This document shows, piece by piece, positions 42,867 through 52,330 of a stretch of DNA of 64,000 bases (positions are counted from its first letter, which is position 1; each line of letters opens with the position of its first letter). The stretch spans positions 918,001 through 982,000 of the forward strand of contig NZ_AP024601.1 in the NCBI RefSeq assembly GCF_018326425.1, in the 5' to 3' direction. Origin of the DNA: Polycladomyces abyssicola (GTDB taxonomy: Bacteria; Bacillota; Bacilli; Thermoactinomycetales; JIR-001). Position numbers and translations under genes: made by a program. Under the pieces are notes generated by a model. The model was not told the DNA's origin, made no database searches, and worked only from the letters and a program-made list of their open reading frames with translations.

Positions 42867-43958
42867 GTGGTAACCAGCGTCGATACGGTGACAAAGAAAA
42901 CGGTGGCCGTGGGGCCGGTAGCGTTGGAATGCGGGGAAACACTGCAGGATGTGCACATTGCGGTGGAGACGGTGGGAAAACTGTCGGTGGACCGGGACAA
43001 CGTGGTATTGGTTTGTCACGCGTTGACAGGAGATGCGCATGCCGTCGGGGATGAACGGGACCCCGGCTGGTGGGACGGGTTGATCGGGCCCGGTCGCTAC
43101 ATCGATACCAACCGCTATTTTGTCGTCACCACCAATGTACTTGGCGGCTGTAATGGAAGTACGGGTCCGTCATCCATCAATCCGGCCACGGGGCGGCCTT
43201 ATGGTTCGAGTTTTCCCCCGGTCACCATTCGGGATATGGTCCACGTGCAGTATCGTACCCTTCAGAAAATGGGCATCGATCGGGTTCATACCATCGTCGG
43301 CGGTTCCATGGGGGGAATGCAGGTACTGGAATGGGGCATCTTATACCCTGAAGCGGTGGAGAATTTGATCCCCATCGCCACCACAGCCGCGTTGTCCCCC
43401 ATGGCCATCGCCTACAACGATATCGGGCGCCAAGCCATCATGTCCGATCCGGACTGGCAGGGAGGCGATTACTACCCGGGACCGGGGCCGAAAAAAGGTT
43501 TGGCTATCGCCAGGATGGTCGGAATGGTTACCTACCGAACGGACACGTTGTTCCATCAGCGGTTCCAACGCCGGCTGCAGACCAATGTACCGGAATGGTC
43601 CCGGGACGCGACATTTCAGGTGGAAAGCTATCTGCGTTATCAGGGAGAAAAACTGGTTAACCGGTTTGATGCCAACAGTTATTTGTGTCTGCTCAAAGCG
43701 ATGGACACGCATGATGTGGGCAGGGGGCGCGGCGGAATGGCGGCCGCGCTGTCGAAGATTCGCTCCCGTGCGTTGATCATCGGCATTGAGGAGGATCGGT
43801 TGTTTCAAATTGAGGAGCAACGAACACTGTACCGGGAATTACGGGAGCAGGGAAAAGATGCACAGCTGTGGGAATTACGATCCCCGTACGGACATGATGC
43901 ATTTTTGATCGAATACGAAAAGATGGGACCGGTAATCCGGGAATTTTTGGAGGGGTAG
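42867..43958 (+). CDS. metX: Homoserine O-acetyltransferase
   Basis: A 363-residue alpha/beta hydrolase that acetylates homoserine with acetyl-CoA, starting methionine synthesis. The nucleophile Ser lies in GGSMGGMQ, the Asp in IGIEEDRLF and the His in YGHDAFLIEY; CHALTGDAH and GGCNGSTGPSS are typical MetX blocks. Sequence alone does not fully exclude succinyl-CoA use. GTG 42867 follows AAAGGAGAG; the frame upstream runs through the terminator. Control by SAM fits the pathway. Confidence 0.93.
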   Translation: MVTSVDTVTKKTVAVGPVALECGETLQDVHIAVETVGKLSVDRDNVVLVCHALTGDAHAVGDERDPGWWDGLIGPGRYIDTNRYFVVTTNVLGGCNGSTGPSSINPATGRPYGSSFPPVTIRDMVHVQYRTLQKMGIDRVHTIVGGSMGGMQVLEWGILYPEAVENLIPIATTAALSPMAIAYNDIGRQAIMSDPDWQGGDYYPGPGPKKGLAIARMVGMVTYRTDTLFHQRFQRRLQTNVPEWSRDATFQVESYLRYQGEKLVNRFDANSYLCLLKAMDTHDVGRGRGGMAAALSKIRSRALIIGIEEDRLFQIEEQRTLYRELREQGKDAQLWELRSPYGHDAFLIEYEKMGPVIREFLEG

Positions 43959-43986
43959 CATTCCGGGGAGAAGCTACCCCTTTCCT
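43951..43986 (+). terminator. Intrinsic terminator of metX
   Basis: AGGGGTAGC/GCTACCCCT (43951-43959 with 43973-43981), overlapping the stop codon, followed by TTTCCTT. Confidence 0.8.
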
Positions 43987-44015
43987 TGACGCTGTCGAAC
44001 AATTGGGAGTACAAT
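43986..44015 (+). promoter_or_regulatory. SigmaA promoter of sdhCAB
   Basis: TTGACG (43986-43991), 18-bp spacer, TACAAT (44010-44015). The resulting leader is about 155 nt and contains a CTGGA/TCCAG hairpin near 44053-44072. Confidence 0.75.
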
Positions 44016-44178
44016 AAGGTTGTTCACAAAGTTGAAACCCCTTTCTATCCACTGGACCGCATTAGATCCAGTCCAAGGCATTTCGCCACACTTGTCGAAA
44101 CGTTTGGGAAGCGGGTTGACATCACGGCTTGATCGCACTATCAAAGTCAATTTACAAGGGGTTATTGGAGGGCGCAAG

Positions 44179-44829
44179 ATGAGCAATCACAGTAGTTTCT
44201 TCAACCGTCGGCTGCACTCGTTGCTGGGTGTCATTCCGGTGGGCTTTTTTTTGGTCGAGCACTTGTTGACGAACTATTTTGCGACCAGAGGCCCCGCCGT
44301 TTTCCAAGAAAAGGTGGAGTGGATCTGGCATCTGCCGTTCCTGCTCGCTCTGGAAACGGTGTTCATCTACCTGCCTTTGTTGTACCATGCGCTGTATGGT
44401 CTGCACATCGCGTTCCAGGCGAAAAATAACGTTGTGAATCACGGCACGTTCCGTAACTACATGTTTATGTTGCAACGCGTGACCGGCATCATCACACTGA
44501 TTTTCGTGGGATGGCATGTATGGGAAACGAGGGTTCAGGTAGCCTTGCATGATTTGACGTCGCGTGAGTTGACAGTGATGATGCACCAGATTCTCAGCAA
44601 TGACGTCAATTTTGCACTGTACTTGATCGGGGTCGTTGCTGCTGTTTTCCACTTCAGCAACGGGATCTGGTCGTTTTTGGTCAGCTGGGGCATTACGGTC
44701 GGACCGCGTGCACAGTATGTATCCACTTGGGTGTGCATGGCCCTTTTCGTGGTTGTGTCGTACATCGGCATCAGTGCCCTGTTCGCATTCCACAATCCGG
44801 AGTTTTTGAACCAGTTGGCGCAGCGTTAA
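44179..44829 (+). CDS. sdhC: Succinate dehydrogenase cytochrome b558 subunit
   Basis: A 216-residue di-heme membrane anchor of complex II with five transmembrane helices. Axial His candidates are visible in each helix (FFLVEHLLTNYF, LLYHALYGLHIAF, IFVGWHVWETR, VFHFSNGIW). It corresponds to B. subtilis SdhC (about 200 residues), the Gram-positive single-anchor type B complex that reduces menaquinone. ATG 44179 sits after TTGGAGGGCG; the earlier frame lies in the leader. Confidence 0.94.
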   Translation: MSNHSSFFNRRLHSLLGVIPVGFFLVEHLLTNYFATRGPAVFQEKVEWIWHLPFLLALETVFIYLPLLYHALYGLHIAFQAKNNVVNHGTFRNYMFMLQRVTGIITLIFVGWHVWETRVQVALHDLTSRELTVMMHQILSNDVNFALYLIGVVAAVFHFSNGIWSFLVSWGITVGPRAQYVSTWVCMALFVVVSYIGISALFAFHNPEFLNQLAQR

Positions 44830-44845
44830 AAGGGGGCAGTGTTCA

Positions 44846-46606
44846 ATGAACGAGAAAATCATTATCGTGGGTGGCGGATTGGCCGGTCTGATGGCCGCCA
44901 TCAAGACGGCGGAAGCGGGTGCCAATGTCGAGTTGTTTTCGCTTGTGCCCGTGAAACGTTCCCACTCGGTGTGTGCGCAGGGCGGGATCAACGGTGCGGT
45001 CAACACCAAAGGGGAAGGTGACTCGCCGTGGGAACACTTTGACGACACGATCTACGGCGGGGACTTTTTGGCCAACCAACCCCCGGTCAAAGCGATGTGT
45101 GAAGCAGCGCCGGGCATCATTTACCTGATGGACCGTATGGGAGTGCCGTTCAACCGAACGCCGGAAGGATTGATCGACTTCCGCCGATTCGGGGGTACCA
45201 AACACCACCGTACCGCTTATGCCGGGGCGACTACGGGGCAACAATTGCTCTATGCATTGGACGAGCAAGTTCGCCGCTGGGAAGTGGCCGGCCGGGTCAC
45301 CAAGTACGAGCATTGGGAATTTCTGAAGGTGATCTTGGACGATGAAGGTCGTTGCCGCGGGATTGTGGCGCAAAACCTGCGTAGTCACGAGATCAAGGCC
45401 TTCCTGGCCGACGCTGTGATCTTGGCGACGGGCGGTTTGGGCATGATCTTCGGCAAATCGACCAACTCGATGATCAACACCGGTTCGGCGGCCAGTGCGG
45501 TGTATCAACAAGGTGCCTATTACGCCAACGGGGAGTTCATCCAAGTACATCCGACCGCGATCCCTGGCGATGACAAATTGCGCTTGATGTCCGAGTCCGC
45601 GCGGGGAGAAGGTGGTCGTGTCTGGACCTATAAAGACGGCAAACCGTGGTACTTCCTTGAGGAAATGTACCCGGCTTACGGTAACCTGGTACCGCGGGAT
45701 ATTGCCACGCGAGCCATCTTCAAAGTCTGCGTGGACATGAAGCTCGGGATCAACGGGGAAAACATGGTTTACCTTGATCTGTCCCACAAAGATCCCAAAG
45801 AGCTGGATATCAAATTGGGTGGTATCATCGAGATTTATGAGAAGTTCATGGGTGAAGACCCGCGTAAAGTACCGATGAAAATCTTCCCGGCAGTGCACTA
45901 TTCGATGGGCGGACTGTGGGTCGACTACAATCAGATGACCAACATCCCCGGGCTGTTTGCCGCGGGCGAGTGCGAATATCAATACCACGGCGCCAACCGT
46001 CTCGGAGCCAACTCGCTACTGTCGTGCATCTTCGGCGGCATGGTGGCCGGACCCAAAGCGATCGAGTATGTGCGCGGATTGGAAAAATCGGCGGAAGACC
46101 TGCCGTCCACGCTGTATGAATCCATTGTCAAAGACGAGGAAGCCAAATACGAACAGCTGCTCAAGATGGATGGCACCGAAAACGCCTACAAACTGCATCA
46201 GGAGCTGGGTCAATGGATGACCGACAACGTGACGGTCGTTCGGTACAATGACCGCCTGTTGAAAACGGACGAGAAAATTCAAGAGCTGATGGAACGCTAT
46301 CAAAACATCAATATGAGCGACACCAGCAAATGGAGCAACCAAGCCGTCTCCTTTACCCGCCAGTTGTGGAACATGCTGCAATTGGCCCGGGTGATTACGC
46401 TGGGAGCTTACCATCGAAATGAAAGCCGCGGTGCTCACTACAAACCCGAGTTCCCGGAACGGAACGACGAAGAGTGGCTGAAAACGACCAAGGCCAAATT
46501 CACCGAGGACGGACCGGCGTTCGAATACGAACCGGTTGACATCTCGTTGATCAAACCGCGTCCGCGCCGGTATGACGTGGCGAAAGAGGAGGCGGCGAAG
46601 AAATGA
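44846..46606 (+). CDS. sdhA: Succinate dehydrogenase flavoprotein subunit
   Basis: A 586-residue catalytic subunit with covalent FAD. It has the N-terminal dinucleotide motif GGGLAGLMAA, the FAD-linking His region SHSVCAQGGINGA, the substrate-site HPTAIPGDDKLRLMSESARGEGGR, and a C-terminal catalytic region with HYSMGGLWVD. ATG behind AAAAGGGGG. It overlaps sdhB by the ATGA motif. Confidence 0.97.
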   Translation: MNEKIIIVGGGLAGLMAAIKTAEAGANVELFSLVPVKRSHSVCAQGGINGAVNTKGEGDSPWEHFDDTIYGGDFLANQPPVKAMCEAAPGIIYLMDRMGVPFNRTPEGLIDFRRFGGTKHHRTAYAGATTGQQLLYALDEQVRRWEVAGRVTKYEHWEFLKVILDDEGRCRGIVAQNLRSHEIKAFLADAVILATGGLGMIFGKSTNSMINTGSAASAVYQQGAYYANGEFIQVHPTAIPGDDKLRLMSESARGEGGRVWTYKDGKPWYFLEEMYPAYGNLVPRDIATRAIFKVCVDMKLGINGENMVYLDLSHKDPKELDIKLGGIIEIYEKFMGEDPRKVPMKIFPAVHYSMGGLWVDYNQMTNIPGLFAAGECEYQYHGANRLGANSLLSCIFGGMVAGPKAIEYVRGLEKSAEDLPSTLYESIVKDEEAKYEQLLKMDGTENAYKLHQELGQWMTDNVTVVRYNDRLLKTDEKIQELMERYQNINMSDTSKWSNQAVSFTRQLWNMLQLARVITLGAYHRNESRGAHYKPEFPERNDEEWLKTTKAKFTEDGPAFEYEPVDISLIKPRPRRYDVAKEEAAKK

Positions 46607-47355
46607 GTGAACAACAAACCGTACACCTGATCATCACCCGGCAAGACGGACCTGATTCCAAACCGTATAAGGAAGAGTTCCGTATCCCGTACCGGAAAAA
46701 CATGAACGTCATTTCCGCGTTGATGGAAATCCAGCGCAACCCGGTCAATGCTGAAGGCAAGGAAACCACACCGGTCGTGTGGGAATCCAACTGTTTGGAA
46801 GAAGTGTGCGGGGCCTGCTCCATGGTGATCAACGGGCGTCCCCGACAAGCCTGCACCGCTTTGATCGATCACCTGGAACAACCGATCCGGATTGAGCCGA
46901 TGCGCACCTTCCCGGTCGTTCGTGACCTGATCGTGGACCGGAGCCGCATGTTTGACGCATTGAAGCGGGTGAAAGCGTGGATCCCGATCGACGGTACTTA
47001 CGACCTGGGGCCGGGTCCGCGCATTCCGGAAACGGTACGCCAATGGCGGTACGAGCTGTCCAAGTGCATGACCTGTGGGGTCTGTTTGGAAGCGTGCCCC
47101 AACGTCAACAGCAAATCCAAGTTTATGGGACCGTTCGTGGCTGGTCAGGTGGCATTGTTCAACTCGCATCCGACGGGTGAGATGAACAAGGATGAACGTT
47201 TGGAAGCGCTGATGGGTGAAGGCGGATTGCAGGAATGCGGCAACTCGCAAAACTGCGTGCAGTCCTGCCCCAAAGGCATTCCATTGACCACCGCTATCGC
47301 AAAAATGAACCGTGAAGGAACCAAAATGCTGTTCCGCAAATGGTTGTCGGTATAA
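46603..47355 (+). CDS. sdhB: Succinate dehydrogenase iron-sulfur subunit
   Basis: A 250-residue electron-transfer subunit. Three cluster motifs appear in order: [2Fe-2S] CLEEVCGACSMVINGRPRQAC, then CMTCGVCLEACPNV and CGNSQNCVQSCPKGIPL for the [4Fe-4S], [3Fe-4S] pair. Start ATGA overlaps the sdhA stop, so the genes are translationally coupled. Confidence 0.97.
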   Translation: MSEQQTVHLIITRQDGPDSKPYKEEFRIPYRKNMNVISALMEIQRNPVNAEGKETTPVVWESNCLEEVCGACSMVINGRPRQACTALIDHLEQPIRIEPMRTFPVVRDLIVDRSRMFDALKRVKAWIPIDGTYDLGPGPRIPETVRQWRYELSKCMTCGVCLEACPNVNSKSKFMGPFVAGQVALFNSHPTGEMNKDERLEALMGEGGLQECGNSQNCVQSCPKGIPLTTAIAKMNREGTKMLFRKWLSV

Positions 47356-47359
47356 CAAG

Positions 47360-47395
47360 AAAACCACGGATCATTTCGATCCGTGGTTTTCTTTG
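47360..47395 (+). terminator. Intrinsic terminator of sdhCAB
   Basis: A 13-bp stem AAAACCACGGATC/GATCCGTGGTTTT, 5-nt loop, then CTTT; it starts 5 bp after the sdhB stop. Confidence 0.88.
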
Positions 47396-47683
47396 GTGAG
47401 CGGTGGTTCAACTTCTTGGTCAATGAGGGCGTTGTCTGGAGAATAATGTCCACATTGCTTTCCCGGCTCGCTCCACCTGCGCCCTGCAGGGAAGCAGATG
47501 GTGACCGCTCCGACCCGATTAGCGCAGGGCGCGGGCAAATGACGCTTCGCTTTGAGAAAATTGCCCGCGATTACAATCCTGCGCTTTCCGGGTCTGCGCT
47601 CGGCCGGGGCTTGGTAGGTCGCTCGCCTAGGAACAACATTGCTCTCTTACTGAATGTCCAGACACCCTAGTCTCCGGAATACG
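47396..47683. other. Unexplained 290-bp intergenic stretch
   Basis: No convincing gene on either strand; short open frames lack ribosome sites. G+C is as high as in coding DNA, and there is a CCTGCAGG palindrome near 47490 and several GCGC-rich segments. It may be a decayed gene remnant. In Bacillus ysmA and gerE would follow sdhB here. Confidence 0.35.
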
Positions 47684-47722
47684 CAAAACACCCCTTGACT
47701 GTATGGGTCAAGGGGTGTTTTG
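47684..47722. terminator. Bidirectional terminator before the DUF1002 gene end
   Basis: A 16-bp perfect stem CAAAACACCCCTTGAC/GTCAAGGGGTGTTTTG with a 7-nt loop and T/A tracts in both directions. It stops the minus-strand DUF1002 gene. Confidence 0.9.
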
Positions 47723-47724
47723 TT

Positions 47725-48609
47725 TCACCGGAACTGTGATTGGATCCATTCGACCAATTTCCAGAACCAATCAACCAACATGGCGAAGAAGCCTTGCGCT
47801 TCCTTGGAGTTGAGAACCTGCTGGAATTGATCCTGGAAGTTTTTCAGCTGGTTGGATACGTTGTCCCAGTTGATATTCAGATTGGACAAGTTTTGCGTGA
47901 ATTGGGTGAGCTGGGTGATCTGTTGGTTGGTCAGGTTGATGTTGAGATCACCAGCCACATTGACGACGATGTCGCGGAATTCCTCCGGTGTCTGCGGTTG
48001 TTGTTTGGCCACTTCTTCTTTCAATTTCAACATGAATTGGGTCGCTTTTTCACTGCCGATCTGCTTGGCCAGGTCCGCAGTGCGCACGATTTCCTCGTTG
48101 GCAACTTGTTTTTGCTCTTCGCTGATCTTGGTACCGGTGGCCGCTTCAAACGCCTTGAGGATACCAGTCAGACCGGCCGTTCCCGACACCGGTTTCGGTG
48201 CGGTGACATACACGTCCGCATCTTTGACGCCTGCGGTGATCAAGGCGTTCGCGTACATCGCATTGGTAATCGTGGTAATGTTGTGCGTTTGCACCTTGAT
48301 ACCGGATCCGGCGTCGGTCAACGTGATTTTCGCGGAAGAGAGCGCCCGCGAACCGATGGTCGCTTTGCTCAAGTATTTTCCGAGGTATTGATGCTCTTCC
48401 GCATTGGTGACTTCAATGATCTTGACGTCATTGGGTACGTTCATTTCATTGAGAATGGCTTGGCGCTCCTGCTGAGTGAGGTCTTGTCCCAACGTGACGA
48501 CTGTCTCTCCCACCACGGCGTCAGCAGACGCGACGGAGGGGAGAAACAAAGTGAATAAGAATACACTCAAAATGCCGAGGCCGATGTTTCTCAGCCAAGT
48601 TTTCTTCAT
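47725..48609 (-). CDS. DUF1002 domain exported protein (YpuA-like)
   Basis: A 294-residue exported protein with a signal peptide (residues 1-29, ending ASADA). A DUF1002 domain follows (VVTLGQDLTQQERQAILNEM; AMYANALITAGVKDADVYVTAPKPVSGTAGLTGILKAFE), then a helical Gln/Asn-rich region and an amphipathic C-terminal segment (FWKLVEWIQSQFR). B. subtilis YpuA has this architecture; its function is unknown, though cell-envelope links have been reported. ATG start with AAGGGGG-like site; the gene sits beside the penicillin-binding protein gene on the same strand. Confidence 0.85.
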   Translation of the reverse strand: MKKTWLRNIGLGILSVFLFTLFLPSVASADAVVGETVVTLGQDLTQQERQAILNEMNVPNDVKIIEVTNAEEHQYLGKYLSKATIGSRALSSAKITLTDAGSGIKVQTHNITTITNAMYANALITAGVKDADVYVTAPKPVSGTAGLTGILKAFEAATGTKISEEQKQVANEEIVRTADLAKQIGSEKATQFMLKLKEEVAKQQPQTPEEFRDIVVNVAGDLNINLTNQQITQLTQFTQNLSNLNINWDNVSNQLKNFQDQFQQVLNSKEAQGFFAMLVDWFWKLVEWIQSQFR

Positions 48610-48697
48610 GTGCGAAAAACCCCCTTCTCGTTATATATAGACGTAGTTTTCCCTGAAGATGTTTCACTCATGGATGATCTTACATAGAAAGGAATCA

Positions 48698-50707
48698 TCA
48701 AGAACCTCCGGTTGCATAACGTTTTTGGATAAATGTTTTCATCATCGGCAGGAGATAATGGCTGCCGCCTCGATCCTTCACATCCTCCACAAACATGGTG
48801 GTGACAAGATCGGGTTGTTTTCCGGGTTTGCCGGTGATGGTGCACAACCATCCGTATTCCGTACCGTTTTTGTCGTCCTTGCTTTTTTTCAATTCGGCCG
48901 TCCCCGTTTTGGCCGCGATGCGAACCCCCGAAACGGCCAAACTGTGGCCGGTACCGTGGGGATCGTTGACGACGGAAGTCAAAAGATCACTGACTTGCTG
49001 AGCTACTCGCGGCTTGATGATATTTGCTTTCCACACTTTGGGCTGCACGGGCTGTTTTTCATCCATGATCAACACAGGTTGCATGATGTTCCCTTTGTTG
49101 GCAAACGCCGTGTACATCATGGCCATATGGAATGGACTTACTTCAATTTGTGCCTGTCCGTAGGAACTGTTGGCCAATTGCACCTCATTGTCGATTTTGC
49201 CGTTGGCGGCGATCTGAGAAGATTCGATCGGGTAGGGGAAAGGGATCTCCTTTTCAAAGCCGAACTTTTTCAAGTACAAGTTCATGTTGCGCGTGCCGAT
49301 CATCAAGCCTGCCCGCGCGAAATAGATGTTGTCGGACCAAGCCAATCCTTTGCGCAGATCGATGGGACCACCCGGATTATCAACCCGCGTGATGTAAAAA
49401 TCGCCCCAACCGGGCTTTTGCCATTTGCCAGCGGAAGTATCAAAGGTAGTGTTGGGCTTCACTCTCCCCGTATCCAACCCGATGGCCGCCACGATGCCTT
49501 TCATCGTGGAACCAGGCGTGTAGGTGTATTTGAACCGGCTCATCAGCGGCATGGTCGGGCCGTTGACCCGCTTCCATTCTGAAGCAGGAAACCCGTTGAT
49601 GAACATATTGGGATCGTAGGAAGGTGCGCTCACCATGGCCAGCACTTCGCCCGTTTTCGGGTTGATGGCGACAGCGGCGCCTTTGTCCTTCCGTATACCA
49701 TTGTACAGTTGGCGTTGTGTGTTCACATCGATGGTGAGACGAAAGCTCTTGCCATCTTGTCCCGGGCGTTGTGACAACACTTTTTTCGCTTGCCCGTTCG
49801 CATCGACGATCAGCAAACGATGTCCCTGGTGGGGACGCAAACGTTCTTCCAACACTTGCTCCAAACCGCGCAGACCGATCCAGTCGCCTTGCTCATATCC
49901 CTGGTTTTTGAGTTTCTTCAACTGTTCGGCGGAGATGGGGCGTATGTAACCGATCAAATGGGCGGCTGCCTCTTTTTGCGGGTAGACACGCTTACTCTCC
50001 ATACGGATATCCACACCGGGGATCGCTTTCAACGCCGATATTTTCCCGCGGTCTTCCAGGTCCAACGTGCCCACTTCCACTCGATTCGATTGCTTCGACT
50101 TCAGTTTCCCGGCCAACTGGGCAGGGCTCAATCCCAATAGTTGGGCCAGCTGTTGCCTGGTTTTGGTGTCCGTGATTTGTTTGGAAAGAACCGTCACATG
50201 GTATTTGACTTGATTGATGGCGAGCGGTTCACCATTGCGGTCGTGGATCTCTCCTCTCAGATTTTCGTTGGTGCGCTCGATTTTGATCTGATCGTTTTCA
50301 CCGAGTCCGGGGAGAAGGAGAGACGGTGTCCACTTGATTCGCCATCCGTTCTCTTCTTCCTTCACCCATTGCGCTGCCGATTGAAATGTCAGATCACCGA
50401 ACATCTTGGTGGACCGGATCATCCGGAAGGGGATGACGTGTCCTTTTGGCTTGGCAGGATTCAGTTGAATCTTGGTCTGACCGATGGAGGAAGCTACTTG
50501 ACGATGCTGCTTGACGAAATCCTGTTTGCTGATGCGCTTTTTGGATGTGGCACTCAGCAGGTCGTACATTTTTTCATAATGTCCTTGTTCCCACAATGAT
50601 AGATAGTTTTTCATCACAGGCATGGGACCCGGGTCCGTTTCGCAACCGGACAGGAAACTGAACAAAAGGATGCAAATAATGATGGCGGAAAACATGTTGC
50701 GACGCAT
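48698..50707 (-). CDS. MecA/PbpC-type penicillin-binding lipoprotein (transpeptidase)
   Basis: A class B transpeptidase of 669 residues. It has an N-terminal signal peptide with lipobox LSGC (Cys22), an NTF2-like MecA_N domain (about 30-140), a PBP dimer domain (NLRGEIHDRNGEPLA), and a transpeptidase domain. The domain has the nucleophile Ser in TPGSTMKG, the second motif SDN and the third motif KTGT. This is the PBP3/PBP2a architecture, which often has low beta-lactam affinity; B. subtilis PbpC is similar. ATG 50707 lies about 14 nt from GGAGG, rather far, but an upstream GTG (50722) overlaps that site. Membrane-anchored, acting outside the cell in peptidoglycan cross-linking. Confidence 0.92.
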   Translation of the reverse strand: MRRNMFSAIIICILLFSFLSGCETDPGPMPVMKNYLSLWEQGHYEKMYDLLSATSKKRISKQDFVKQHRQVASSIGQTKIQLNPAKPKGHVIPFRMIRSTKMFGDLTFQSAAQWVKEEENGWRIKWTPSLLLPGLGENDQIKIERTNENLRGEIHDRNGEPLAINQVKYHVTVLSKQITDTKTRQQLAQLLGLSPAQLAGKLKSKQSNRVEVGTLDLEDRGKISALKAIPGVDIRMESKRVYPQKEAAAHLIGYIRPISAEQLKKLKNQGYEQGDWIGLRGLEQVLEERLRPHQGHRLLIVDANGQAKKVLSQRPGQDGKSFRLTIDVNTQRQLYNGIRKDKGAAVAINPKTGEVLAMVSAPSYDPNMFINGFPASEWKRVNGPTMPLMSRFKYTYTPGSTMKGIVAAIGLDTGRVKPNTTFDTSAGKWQKPGWGDFYITRVDNPGGPIDLRKGLAWSDNIYFARAGLMIGTRNMNLYLKKFGFEKEIPFPYPIESSQIAANGKIDNEVQLANSSYGQAQIEVSPFHMAMMYTAFANKGNIMQPVLIMDEKQPVQPKVWKANIIKPRVAQQVSDLLTSVVNDPHGTGHSLAVSGVRIAAKTGTAELKKSKDDKNGTEYGWLCTITGKPGKQPDLVTTMFVEDVKDRGGSHYLLPMMKTFIQKRYATGGS

Positions 50708-50740
50708 GTGTATACTGTTCACCTCCGACAGATGAAAATC

Positions 50741-50776
50741 AGGAAAGAGAAAGGGCGGCCGAATAGAACCGCCCTT
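50741..50776 (-). terminator. Intrinsic terminator of the fumarase gene
   Basis: On the minus strand AAGGGCGG/CCGCCCTT with a 10-nt loop is followed by TCTCTTTCC. It lies 13 bp after the fumarase stop. Confidence 0.8.
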
Positions 50777-50788
50777 GGTATAACGAGG

Positions 50789-52330
50789 TTAGACGAATAC
50801 GGGGTCTTTGAATTGCGCCAGTTTCTCCAGTGCGCTTTTCTCCACGTCTTTATGCAGGCTGTTGCCATGGGCATCCATCGTGACGATGGCGGCAAAGTTT
50901 TGCACGCGGAGATGCCACATGGCTTCCGGTATGCCGAACTCCAGAAAATCGACACCTTCAACCCCTGTGATGCAGTCCGCATAGTATTGGGCGGCGCCGC
51001 CAATGGCATTCAGATAGACCGCCCCGTGTTCCTTCAGTGCAGCCAGTGTTTTTTCACCCATACCACCTTTTCCGATAACCGCACGGATGCCGAATTTGCG
51101 GATGATGTCCGCTTGATAGGGTTCCTCCCGGATGCTCGTAGTCGGACCGGCTGCCTTCACTTCCCAGGTGCCGTCTTTGTCTTTGAGCATCACCGGGCCG
51201 CAATGGTAGATCACGCCGCCGTTTAGATCCACTGGCGAATCGTGGTCGATCAGGTATTTGTGCAGGGCGTCCCGTCCGGTATGGATCAACCCGTTGAGGA
51301 TGACGATGTCGCCTACACGCAGTTGTCGGATCTGTTCTTCTGTAATCGGCGTGGTGAGGGTGATTTCGCGATTACCTTTCTTTTCGCCGACCAATCCGGT
51401 CGTTGTGGATGCTGGAGTATCCTCCACTTCCGGAGCGTCGGTATACAGCCACCGTTTGATTTCGCCGGTATCGGGGTCCAGTACGACGCCTTGCCGACGA
51501 AACGCCCAACAATTGTAGGCAACGGAGACGAAAAAGCTGGCCGGAATCCGGTTGATGGCGCCGATCTTGCAACCCAACAGCGTGACAGCGCCGCCGAATC
51601 CCATCGTACCGATGCCCAGCTGGTTGGCCGCTTCCATGATATACGCCTCCAATTTGGCCAACTCAGGGTTGGGGTTGACGTCGTGTACCGGGCGGAACAG
51701 TTGCTCTTTGGCCAGTTGATATCCGGTCGTCCGGTCGCCGCCGATGCCCACGCCGATAAAACCGGCACTGCAACCTTGGCCTTGCGCTTGGTAGACGGCG
51801 TGCAGGATGCATTTGCGGATTCCATCCAAATCCCGTCCCGCTCGACCCAATCCTTCCAATTCACAGGGGAGGCTGTATTGAATGTTTTTGTTTTCACAAC
51901 CGCCGCCTTTCAGGATCAGGCGAACCTCGATTTCGTCTTTTTCCCACTGTTCAAAATGAATCACCGGAATCCCCGGCCCCAGGTTGTCTCCGCTGTTTTT
52001 CCCAGTGAGCGAGTCCACGGAGTTGGGGCGCAGTTTGCCCAAGCGTGTCGCCTCGGCAATTGCTTCGTGGATCGCTTCCTTCATGCGGATTTGGTTGACA
52101 CCGACGGGGACGCGAATCTCAAACGTTGGCATCCCGGTGTCCTGACAAATCGGGGAAACGTTTTCTTCCGCCATCCGAATATTGTCCGAGATGGTGGAGA
52201 GCGCCAAAGCTGCCCGTGTGCCGGCGTTTTCGCGCATTTTGGCACGTTGGATAGCGGCTCGCACATCCGGGGGCAGATTGGTCGAGGTTTCCGTGATCAG
52301 TTTTAACATGGATTCCTTGAATGCGCGCAT
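50789..52330 (-). CDS. fumA: Class I fumarate hydratase (iron-sulfur)
   Basis: A 513-residue single-chain class I fumarase, an N-terminal alpha-type domain fused to a C-terminal beta-type domain. It interconverts fumarate and malate in the TCA cycle. The three cluster Cys lie in ICQDTGMPTF, GGGCENKN and LLGCKIGA; substrate residues are in TTSIREEPY and HCGPVM. ATG 52330 follows AAAGGGG at 8 nt; the open frame upstream has no signal. B. subtilis uses a class II enzyme, so the class I type here is a difference from the Bacillus core. Confidence 0.94.
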   Translation of the reverse strand: MRAFKESMLKLITETSTNLPPDVRAAIQRAKMRENAGTRAALALSTISDNIRMAEENVSPICQDTGMPTFEIRVPVGVNQIRMKEAIHEAIAEATRLGKLRPNSVDSLTGKNSGDNLGPGIPVIHFEQWEKDEIEVRLILKGGGCENKNIQYSLPCELEGLGRAGRDLDGIRKCILHAVYQAQGQGCSAGFIGVGIGGDRTTGYQLAKEQLFRPVHDVNPNPELAKLEAYIMEAANQLGIGTMGFGGAVTLLGCKIGAINRIPASFFVSVAYNCWAFRRQGVVLDPDTGEIKRWLYTDAPEVEDTPASTTTGLVGEKKGNREITLTTPITEEQIRQLRVGDIVILNGLIHTGRDALHKYLIDHDSPVDLNGGVIYHCGPVMLKDKDGTWEVKAAGPTTSIREEPYQADIIRKFGIRAVIGKGGMGEKTLAALKEHGAVYLNAIGGAAQYYADCITGVEGVDFLEFGIPEAMWHLRVQNFAAIVTMDAHGNSLHKDVEKSALEKLAQFKDPVFV

